64,000 nt of DNA from Glandiceps talaboti (Eukaryota > Hemichordata > Enteropneusta > Spengelidae): positions 29,633,455-29,697,454 of the forward strand of contig NC_135551.1 of the NCBI RefSeq assembly GCF_964340395.1, in the 5' to 3' direction. Below are positions 54,142 to 64,000 of the stretch, piece after piece; the stretch's first letter is position 1; each line of letters starts with the position of its first letter. The notes beneath the pieces were generated by a model. It made no database searches. It worked only from the letters and a program-made list of their open reading frames with translations, and was not told the origin of the DNA. Made by a program: the position numbers and the translations under genes.

Positions 54142-55603
54142 CAACGCTATTGGCTGTATTTTTATTTTATCTTATTTTCAAGTGTGAGTGTCTAGTTCAG
54201 GTTTTCCATTGTTCTCCAATAGTCTGTGTTATTTATTTCTTCCTATAGATGTACAGCCATTACAGATTGGAAGAACAGTTTTATGTTGTCTTTTTAAGTT
54301 GATGTCAGTTTCCGCATATTCACAATTTTTTTTACGATTTTATTATTTTTTTCTCGAATACGTAAAAAAAAGTGTAGGGTCGGCAGTGAAAAAAGAGGTG
54401 GTGTCGGTAATCAAACTATTTTTTTCGGCCTAAGTATGCTACCCCATGCAGTATCTAAATTTACAGATTTGCAAATTTGATAAGAATTTGCCTTCATCCA
54501 GTATGCCAATATTGATTTCACAACGTCATAATGAACATACATTCTCTAAATATTATGGAGACCAGTGAAGTACTGTTAATCTGACACACCTGTTACAAAA
54601 GTCAGTGGAACACGTTAGGTTTACTAACAATAACCTTTCTATTGCTTCCAGTGACCATCTATTCATTTTGTCAAAATAATACTATCAGTATCACACAGCT
54701 GTGCAAACAGCACTGATAAAAGGTGGTTGGAGATTCCTGAATCATTGATAGATAGTTGCTTTTTAGATAGGTTTTGCCTTTTAGGTGTACACACATGACA
54801 CTAATATTTTATCTATCTAGGTTAAACCATGCTAGGGTATAACGTTAAAAACAATATCATGGCCTGTGAAAACAAATTCCCCCACGCCTATCCCATCAGT
54901 ACATTCTCAATATTATGCACCAACAGAGACAATTATATATTCATGTCACAATTATTGTTAATTATTTGTTGTCAATAAGAAATATACATACGCCTAATAT
55001 ATATATAACTTTCCTTTTAATCGATAGCAATAAGCAACATAACACGAGAGTACTTAAAAGCAGAAATAAGCCTGGCTGGACTTTTCCTTTTACATTGTTG
55101 TTCAACCGTTTTACTCTCCTCAGTTTTTAAAATTTAGATCCTTGTTTTACAATAATTTATACTCCGGGTGTATTTGTTGTATTTGAGCAATGGGACGCTA
55201 ATCTAACGCTATTTAATATTTGAATTCGTCATTTCCTAGGTACATGTCACCGTATATACATAGGGTGTCAGCTGTGGAATAGTGACTGGAACCCTGGGTA
55301 AGTAAATAGACCTCACGTATTTATTTTCGATAGTCAATTCTGAGTTTAATTACAAACATATCCTCAATATCACGTATTGTCCACCTCCTTCAAAGACATT
55401 GTTCTGATGTCATAGAAATAAAATGTAATATAAACGTATAACACTAACTTGACAGCATCACCTCAATCACAATCTACTGCAACTAGAATATTAATGCATG
55501 TTACTATTATTTAAGAAATATCAATGTTAATTTCAATGTTAAGCGTTGAACATATTCGCATATTGGTATTGAACATATCAGAATTCAGGAAATGGACGCT
55601 GTA

Positions 55604-55738
55604 AATGCTTGAAACTGGCAGCAAATGGGTACTGAAAATGGCTGCAAATGGGTCCTGAAAATGGCCGCAAATGGGTACTAAAATGGTCGCAAATGGGTAC
55701 TAAAATGGTCGCAAATAGGTACTGAAAATGGCCACATT
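55604..55738. repeat. Short tandem repeat, 22-23-bp unit, about six copies
   Basis: Units of the form gcaaatgggtactgaaaatg with small variations. Confidence 0.8.
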
Positions 55739-56317
55739 TGATTGCTGAAAATTAAATTGAGCATTCGTGTTTAGGAATAAGAACTTAAGCTATAGTATTA
55801 ATATCATTTCAAGTTATTTAATAGTGTATAATCAGAGGTTACTAATACACATTTAACTATGTTGCGCAAAAATATCTCGACATAAAAATTATGGTTACTG
55901 TGGTGTCCACTTGTACAGCAATTCATGGTTACATTGTACAACTTCATCCAATTTGCTTTAAATAACCATGGCCATAAGGATAATAACACTTTGCTTCCAG
56001 ATTTGAAACCATGAACACATAGTTCTGGCCACTTAAACCACATCTCATCTATGACAGTTTAACTTCGATTTAATCTTTCTATTCTGCCAATGGTCACGAT
56101 CGGTAATGTACAATCCAATATAAATATTGTTATTATATGTCTGCTGTTTCACCATCAATGCTTCACTTTTGTTGTGCTAAGGAGTAAAATGGTAAGTTTC
56201 TTAACAGGTTTACAAGTAATCCTCATAGGTAGTCTAGGAAATAAGTTGATAAATAAGTCGCAACTGTTCTACTCTCTAGTATGAAGATATTAATATGTAC
56301 ATATACTCTGTGTTTCT

Positions 56318-56522
56318 GACACTACATGTTACGAACACTATGTTACGGACATTACATGTTAGGAACACTATGTTGCGAACACTACATGTTACGAACACTA
56401 TGTTACGAACACTAAATGTTATGGACACTACATGTTACGAACACTAAATGTTATGGACACTACATGTTACGAACACTATGTTACGGACACTACATGTTAC
56501 GAACACGATGTTACCGACACTA
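56318..56522. repeat. Tandem repeat, alternating 16/14-bp units
   Basis: Alternation of cactacatgttacgaa and cactatgttacgga, with several substitutions. Confidence 0.85.
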
Positions 56523-57370
56523 CAAACCACCACATCTCAACAGAGTCCAGGGCACACTTAGTACGTTGCAGATTCTATTATACATACAGGGCATGAGCAC
56601 TTTAAGTTCGCTAACACACCAAAGCGACCTTACTATATAGCTGCTATAGTAATGCTATTACTCCACCATTACTGACACTACCATTTTTGTGTGACATGCG
56701 AAACTGGTATTTTTAGTCTCTTATATATCTCCTAGCTTCAGAACTTTTTTCCACCTTTAACTTACTGTATTAATGTATGAAAGTCCCCATAAATGGTAGC
56801 CGTAATCTCTTGCCAAACCTAATCTGTGACTGTCACATCGTAACATGATAAACTCTGATAGTAAAGAAAGAAATTGGTCTCAAATATTTTGGATGTGAAT
56901 TATAGAAGAAGACACATAAAACCATATTGTATCCTTATGGTGCTATGTTGCCAAAATGTTGAAATGAAAACGCATACATTTTGAGTGTCCCAACATAACG
57001 TTCCGAACAAATTTCGGACCTATTTTGTGGACTGAACAGGTGTTGTGGTATACAAACAAGGAATAAACTTCCCTGTCTTGCAGACATAACTGTTATAACG
57101 AAGAGGAGCTACATTGAGTTTTTTCGCTATGTTTAATTTGCTCAAATCTGGGGATAACAATGAAACTTTGCAAATGAAGCATTTATTGTGAAATAGCCAT
57201 TAATCAATTTCAACACTTACTTTTTATTTGTCCTAATATAATTTATTTCAAAATGCATATGAAAATACTATAGTATTTATTATTTATTATTAATTATCAA
57301 ATATGTCTTCTGTGACAAACAAAACACCAGGATTATAAAGATTATTAGATTTTAAATTAAAAATAATAAT

Positions 57371-57443
57371 CGAGCCTGCCAGGATTCGAACCTGGAATCT
57401 TCTGATCCGTAGTCAGACGCGTTATCCGTTGCGCCACAGGCCC
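57371..57443 (-). tRNA. tRNA-Arg-ACG: tRNA-Arg (anticodon ACG), second copy
   Basis: 73 nt on the minus strand, identical to the copy at 43477-43549 except for one acceptor-stem pair: gggcctg/caggctc instead of gggtctg/cagactc. All arms, A and B boxes and the T-rich 3' flank (attattattttt) are kept. The 5' flanks differ. Confidence 0.97.
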
Positions 57444-57597
57444 ACTTGAGGAGAGCTCGATGTCAAGAATTCTTAAAATTAAAAGTACATGTAAACTATT
57501 TAGCACTTGGTATAGAGTTATTAAGAATGGCCAGTTGCACAGCAAATACCTAGTAACTCCTTTCACCCTGTGACAGTGACAGTGACAACCTATGACA

Positions 57598-57598
<1 letters not shown>

Positions 57599-57642
<44 letters not shown>
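57599..57642. repeat. (GT)n microsatellite
   Basis: About 21 GT dinucleotides. Confidence 0.93.
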
Positions 57643-57643
<1 letters not shown>

Positions 57644-58692
57644 GTTTCTCCAGTAATTGTGGTCCCTCATCTTGTACTTTAGTCAAAATTGGCCTTCATG
57701 ACAATAATGCATTTTTTACATAAATTATCTCATGTCAAATAAAATAAACTACACTATACTTTATATTATTATGGTTAGCATTATCATATTCGGAAATAGT
57801 TTATATTGCTTCTTGTCAGTATTTTCCTTCATTTGTATCAACCAATTTTGATAGAAAGTTATGTCAACTACATGTACTGAGTCATCCATAAATTTATGCT
57901 GTTTGCTAAGACGCCCTTAGAAATAATATATATGTTTCATAGATTCAAGATTCTGATGAGAAGAAGACTAACCGTAACATAAGACAGTGAAGGTTTTCAG
58001 AAGGGAGAGAAGTGTGGCAGAGCAAACATTATTTATGGCTACTCTTCGAGAATTAGCTGATAACAGCTAAAGGCAAACATTGAGAATATATTACACTCAA
58101 CATATATTGATCATCCTTATTAAACATAGTCAAAAAATGTGTACATCTCAGCATATATTCGTCCTGTCCACTGTGTCTTTCCTTATCCCTCAAGTCCTTG
58201 ATATATTATGAAAAGTAAAAAGTCATTAAAAAAACAGGCTGTGTGACCTGAAAAACAATTGTGTGCCAGTCGGTAGTCGGATGCAGACAGTTGGCACTCA
58301 CAACGATGTACCTCTACAAAATAAGTGGAATGTTCATTGTTAACATTTCGTGTATTAAACGTTTTGCATATTCTTTTAACCCAATAGCTATTTCATATTT
58401 TCATGGACGATGATGCAGACCATGTACCAGGTTTCTAGATATATACCAATTGTATACACTAATTCTCGACATTGTGCCGTTTGAAATTTTACCTTTAAAT
58501 GGTCTCCGACATGCCCTTGCCTTTTTTAAAGTGTTCACCGTGGGAGCCCTCCGCACTAGCGATCATGGTGATGCTGGTTGTCTTCTACAAAGCCCATATA
58601 TAAGAGATGTCTTAATATGCGTGGATGCTGAAGTAGATTTTCACTGTTATTTTATTGTAGTGTACCATAGAATTGTACATCATTTTCCAGTA

Positions 58693-58812
58693 TGGGGGGG
58701 GGGGGTGTTACCGTATGATTGCACATGGGGGGGGGGTTACAAAAATTATTGCATTTATTTCGGGGGCGGGGTGACATTTTTGAGAGCGCAAAGGCGGTGG
58801 GGGGGGGGGGGG
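58693..58812 (+). other. G-rich cluster with quadruplex potential
   Basis: Four long G runs (10-14 bases) and a ggggcgggg within 120 bp. The following cagtaaattctgttcgttcc resembles ccgtaaattcttctcgttcc near 11640, so both may belong to one dispersed repeat. Confidence 0.4.
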
Positions 58813-59199
58813 CTGCGAATTATTTTTGAGGCCCCTTGCAGTAAATTCTGTTCGTTCCCTAAGCTGTTACTACATGTAGGTATGCACAGATGGTAGATAA
58901 TTTGACATACTTAATACTCTACATCACGTTTTTGTATATCAGTCTCAAATACCACGTATTGTCTGTTTTAATTTCCCAATGACGAATTTTGATCACATAT
59001 CTGGGCCCCTGGGGTCATTCTGTCTGGTTACTAAATTGTGTTCACCTGGAACAATTATAAAAACAACACAAACGCGTACACTTTCAGCTTCCTTATTCTC
59101 AAATCGTGAGCATGCGCAGAAAGAACTCAATGTGTGACATAGACGATCAAATGTACAAATATATTTATTTTTTCGCATGGGAAATAAAATATTGTATGT

Positions 59200-60722
59200 G
59201 TTATCAGCCTTTGAAGATGGGGTTCAAAGGTCGAATGCTCAGCGTACTGAACTCAATGTATGATAATGTTAAAGCATGTGTGAGAAAACCTAAAGGTATT
59301 ACTGAAGTTTTTGAATGTACATATAGTGTTGACCTGGGTTAAGTTTTATCACCACTTTTGTTTAACTTATGTATTAATGATATTGGCGAAACGTTATAAA
59401 GTGGTATATACAATGGCATTTATGCAGGTTCATTAAAACTATCGTATTAAATTTTGTGTTTTGCCGACGATTTGACTATATCCCAAATGACTGTAGAATT
59501 GGCCTACAGCTTTCCCATTATCGCAAAAAATGAAAAACGAAAATTGTTGTGTTCAGAAATGGAGGAAAACTTAGACAATATGAAAAGTGGTATTGTGACG
59601 GTCAACGCATTGAAACAAGTATCTCACTTTAACTACCTTGGCATTACATTTTCAAGTTCAGGACTTTGGTCAAAGTTTAGGAATATCTGGCGACTCAGGG
59701 GAAAAGAGCTTTAATTTTGTAAGGTTAAAAAGTCAATACACCAATACAAAAATACAAATATTAACATTGGTATGAAAATTTTCGATGTAAAATCCTCCTA
59801 TTCTGTTGTATGGCAGCGAGATGTAAGATATAGGGATTCCACTATGGAAAAGAAATCGAAAAGGTCAACTCTTCCTACTGTAAATACATTCTTAAAGTTA
59901 GTAGGAATACTAGTAATCTTGTTGTACTTGGTGAACTTGGGATACAGAAGTTGTCATCACTTAGGTTTCGTCGTATTATTAGGTATTGGCTCAAACTCTT
60001 AAGGAGTGAGAATAGAACATATGTGAAGCAGTGTTATAATTACCAACTAGAAATGGCTGATAAAGGATATAAATGTTGGGCGTATAAAGTTAAACATTTA
60101 CTGTTCAAATTTGGTTTTAGGATTGCCCTGGACTGAACAAGGTGCTGTTAACGAGAATATTTTCTTTTCTGAATTTAAACTAAGTTTATTTGACATCGAT
60201 AACCAAAATTGTCATACAGATATAGATTCTTCCCCCAAACTAGATACTACCGTCCTTTCAAAACCAATCTATCACTTGAGAAATACCTTTCTGCTATTGA
60301 CACTGAACTTTTGAGGGCAATTAGCAAATTTCGTGTCTCTGACCACAATCTCCGTATTGAGAGTGGACGAAATTTGAAGTTGCCAAGAAATGAACGTATA
60401 TGTCAACATTGCGATCTTAATCTTGTCTGTCTAGTTTGTCCTGTATATTTAAAGATCATATTAGATGTAAATCTATATTATTATCCTTACCCTTCACCTT
60501 TCAAATTTTCAATTTAATGTCATGTACTTCCGACAATGCAGTCTAGAATCTAGCCGAATTTGTTGCATATAGAAGGAACAAGATCATCAAAAATGTTTAG
60601 TTCAGCTTCTGTGATGTTTATTTCGCTTATAACTCTCCATTCCAATTGTTTTCTGTGTATTTATTTATATCATATTGTATAGGGGACCGGTGGCCTAATG
60701 TACTGAATAAATTACTTTATAA
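59200..60722 (+). pseudogene. Decayed LINE (non-LTR retrotransposon) with reverse transcriptase remains
   Basis: Plus-strand frame shows LNSMYDNVKACVRKPKGITE, then (after a stop) LSPLLFNLCINDIGETL, then FADDL (the catalytic Y/F-ADD box of reverse transcriptases, near 59460) and VSHFNYLGITFSSSGLW, all in one frame with stops. Downstream, after frameshifts, come LRFRRIIRYWLKLLRSE and LPRNERICQHCDLNL (a cysteine-rich C-terminal motif), then a 3' end with aataaatt near 60706. The usual LINE order is kept but stops and frameshifts make it inactive. Clade not assigned. Confidence 0.8.
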
Positions 60723-60724
60723 CA

Positions 60725-60830
60725 CGACTAAGTCAAACATGGACAGTTACCATAGCATGACTGAGTCGCATAACGGACAGTTACCATAACATGGCTAAGT
60801 CAAACAAACAGTGGGCAGTTATCATAACCA
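60725..60830. repeat. Short tandem repeat, about 45-bp unit, 2.5 copies
   Basis: Variants of aagtcaaacatggacagtta followed by ccataacatg, directly after the LINE 3' end. Confidence 0.55.
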
Positions 60831-63692
60831 GAAATGAAGCAATGATACACTGTACGCCATTAACCTATTGAGATTTGTGACGTAGTAGTCATCCTTTACA
60901 TTTGTGTATTTATCCGTTGATGCCCATCGATGTTATCTGTAAACAGTACAGTGGTTTATTGCGTCACCTTGTCACTCAATGTTGACGTATATCTGTATAA
61001 CAAAAGTAGCACAAAGGTTGTGAACATACCAGTAAATAAATTGATTACAAGCTGTATATATTGACTATCAGTATGGGTATGTTTACCATATTATTCACGA
61101 TTCAATGTATTAATTTAATACAATCTTTTAAACAAACCACAAAATGTATGCACTGTAATGTCAATCCACTCCTTTGAACATGCCATAATCTTAAATCTCA
61201 GCCTGGCAGCTATCAAACTTTGCTGCCAGGGGTTAGAGGTCACAACCTAATAACGCCAAGTCTTCCATCCATGACGGCCACCATCATTTGTAATGCTATC
61301 TCACGAATACATTAGTATATTTGAAATAAAAGCACGAACCAACACCTCAACTACACCACCACAACCACCACGAACCGGATCATCGTCCACCATACCGATG
61401 TTTTTGTCATTTCAGTTTATTTTTGTTCAAATAAAACAATGCAATCAAAGGAACCAGTTGAATATATCAACAGAGGGATCCATAATATTTCTTGGAATCG
61501 CTCGAGCTCGTACAAGAGTTTGCAAAATGTATAGGTTAGTAGAACACCAGGGCCGTAGCCTGACCAAATTGCCAAGGGGCAGAACTTTGTGTTGGTGCAG
61601 CCATGCATTTAAAATTTAGAAAAGTGGCTAATTTACATAAATTTCCATGTAATTTACATAATATCTATTTTAGCATACGCAATTATATATCATATGTAAG
61701 GCCAGAAAAAATAAAAAAGTTGGTCAACAGGTAACCTAACCCATCACATTGGGTAGGAAGGTCGATTTCATTTTTTCACAGTGCTTGACAAGGATAAAAC
61801 AAACCATACATAATGATACAAAATATTTCAGGTCGAGTTTAGATAGAACTTATTCAGTCATCTTGATACTATCTCATGCAATTTGTCTGCATAGCTACAG
61901 TTAGGAATATATACAATTTACGGTTAAACAAATGTTGTAGCTCCTCTCACCCTCTCTTCTCAAAAAATGTTAAGCCCCGCCAAATGAAACTCAAGTATTA
62001 TTTTAGCCACCCCTTCTGTCACCTACACTACAGTGGAGATAGACAATTATATGGTACAATGATGCATTAAAATAATAGTGATAGCCAACTACGATAATAC
62101 TCCGAACGAGATTACTTTACACAGGATGTGGATTTCACATGCATAAGGAGATGTTTCTAATTAGCTCTAACCTATACAGGGAGGTACTTAGCCAGACAGC
62201 TTCCATCTTGTTTTTGGAGAAAGACAATTATCAACTTGATTGCTGCTACTGATTGGAAGGAGACAACTCCAAAAGTGAAAACAAAATTGAAAATAAGACA
62301 GTGTAGGAGGCCATTTAGAGGAATAAAATATCAAACCATAGACATAATTTAAAGTCTTACAATGCTTGAATATGGTATTAGAATTGAGAGACAATTATGC
62401 TATGCGTTACATATTATCTGAAAGTGTATTTTGTTGTGGCAAAGCTGAAAGATATTTTGCGGATATGCGCTGTGCACTTGGTAAATGACTTCTCCTGAAG
62501 TTTATTTTGGTTCCAAAAAATCCCAAATAAAGAGCAAAACATTTCAATACTTTCAGACTTTTGATGGCCCAATGACTGCTCAGCCCATTCCCATGGTCGT
62601 AAAACTTTTGCTCAATTCTTTTTAGTGCACATTGGATATGCAACAGCTTAATTTAATCCCAATTCATGCTTGTATGCATCATCAGGGCCAAGTAAACCAC
62701 TGTATAAGATATTATATAATTTGGAATATACTCAAATGTATATTGTTACATGTACTATTCAGAAAAGATAAAGCAATATCCTTAATTTTGAAACAAATAA
62801 GAAGCCCGCATGAGGATATATTGCCCATCACCAGAAAAAAAATATATGGGTAGGTTGAACAGCTTTTTCATTTTTCTGGCCTATTAAATGTCATATCTTT
62901 CAAAGTAGTTGCCGAAAAGATGTCACATTCAAAGTAAAAAAACAAACTTTTAAATAAAAAAAATGGATGGTGCGTTCTCAATTTATAAGTAACACAACAA
63001 AACAATCATTTTCTTTACCCAACTCCCAAAACTTGTATGCCCCTCCATTATGTCGGAACCCAATGTGAACTCAGTGGATTCTCCTTGTCATTATCCGATG
63101 ATTATAATGGAAATTGGAATTCGGATTTTGATGTCGAAGGTACAGCTCTGTTTACAAATTCAGGGCCATTCTTTCCATAACCTGCTTCAATATGAATCGC
63201 GGAACAACACTAGTGTCAATGCATTGAGATAATTATATCAAACAACATTTTAACCAAAGACAACGTCGAACACAATTATTGAAAGAAATATCTTCAAAGA
63301 GTGGATTTTAAACTGCGTACGTAGTTTAACAGTTTTTCAGGTCCACCAAATCTTACAAAAAGATATCTGCCGTTTTATCAGTATGAAATGTTTTAATATA
63401 AGGAACACGGTGTAAATGAGATCGAGCGCATCTTCGGAGTCACTGCATGCAGCAGGCAACCTCACGTTGAACGACTTTTTCCGTCTTTTTTTGGAGTAAC
63501 TGTTTCACTCTGACATTATTGCGACTTGCTATCTTCAAATGAAGGAGACTTTCAAGACTACTGTTACTCGCGGAAAATGCACAGTGCATGTGCGCACTTC
63601 TTTTGTACTTTCCCGCACAAAAAAATAAATTAATTTGCTACACTGTAAAAAGTTACAATTTTTGACTGGCAACATGTTTATGTAAATATAGT

Positions 63693-63759
63693 CAACTCGT
63701 TCGGGAGGTTTATGTGCCAATAAACGAGTTTTTGGCACATAACCCTACCGAACGAGTTG
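63693..63759. repeat. Strong hairpin, 28-bp near-perfect stem, 11-base loop
   Basis: caactcgttcgggaggttta then tgtgccaa (63693-63720) pairs with its complement at 63732-63759 with only a few mismatches; weaker pairing continues outward on both sides. The size fits a foldback MITE or a small-RNA precursor. Confidence 0.7.
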
Positions 63760-64000
63760 TCTATCTTACTTATACTACGAAGTGATTGGCTCAAACGGAT
63801 CTTTTGAAACTTTTTATTTTCATGCAAATTTAGAATTCTTTTGTTTAAGTAATATAGGTCACACCCCTAAAGAAAGATTGGGTTATGGTTCCATATAACC
63901 AACCGAAATCAAGGCCTCTGATTGGCCAAGTCGGTCTAGCCATAGTATAATCAAAGTTAAGCCAGCGTACAATAATGAAATAAGATACATATTAGCGAGG

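Larger units (their letters stand above)
51831..64000. other. Region downstream of NOX4 without a recognised protein-coding gene
   Basis: Apart from the repeats, tRNA and transposon remains listed separately, no frame or splice-site combination gives a recognisable protein here. A weak possible exon at 55241-55299 (cctag acceptor, gtaagt donor) has no supporting neighbours. Confidence 0.4.

Noticed and set aside
55241-55299. Possible isolated exon between cctag and gtaagt
   Set aside because: One frame stays open with a C--C pattern, but it is short, has no neighbours and no recognisable protein.

Overview
The window is animal nuclear DNA: spliced genes with GT-AG introns, AT-rich non-coding sequence, many micro- and minisatellites, decayed non-LTR retrotransposons, small inverted-repeat elements and eukaryotic tRNA genes. 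The one gene I can identify firmly is a NADPH oxidase 4 (NOX4) orthologue. A NOX4-type gene, this repeat style and LINE remains suit an invertebrate deuterostome (hemichordate, lancelet or echinoderm), but the species is an inference and not read directly.

Layout. 1-3050: leftward-reading region holding one short first coding exon on the minus strand (2976-3050), with a YY1-like element and an upstream ORF in its leader; the rest of that gene is not seen. 3050-24238: about 21 kb with no recognised coding exon, rich in microsatellites, with a 33-bp perfect inverted-repeat element (6516-6954), a G-quadruplex-type run (10215-10240), a CTCF-like site (4218-4233) and a LINE 3' end (15010-15430). 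24239-51514: NOX4 on the plus strand, reconstructed as 16 consecutive coding exons that join in frame (542 codons plus stop); only the short first exon is missing. Four introns in the second half each contain a different minisatellite, one intron contains a tRNA-Arg(ACG) gene, and another contains a long foldback element. 51515-64000: NOX4 3' UTR with polyadenylation signal, then non-coding sequence with a short-TIR element (53549-54141), a second tRNA-Arg(ACG) on the minus strand, a decayed LINE with reverse transcriptase remains (about 59200-60722) and a strong hairpin (63693-63759).

How the parts act together. NOX4 enzymes move electrons from cytosolic NADPH through FAD and two haems across a membrane to O2. 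The predicted protein keeps the four haem histidines, the FAD motif HPFTLT, the NADPH-site motifs GGVGVTPFA, CRD and CGP, and the C-terminal KESFS, so the gene looks intact and functional. I found no evidence of a wholly new genetic system. The most unusual signals are structural: minisatellites that grew inside successive NOX4 introns (one starting right at the donor of a 28-nt micro-exon), an alternating 94/91-bp higher-order repeat, two tRNA copies differing by one compensated base pair, and several long inverted repeats.
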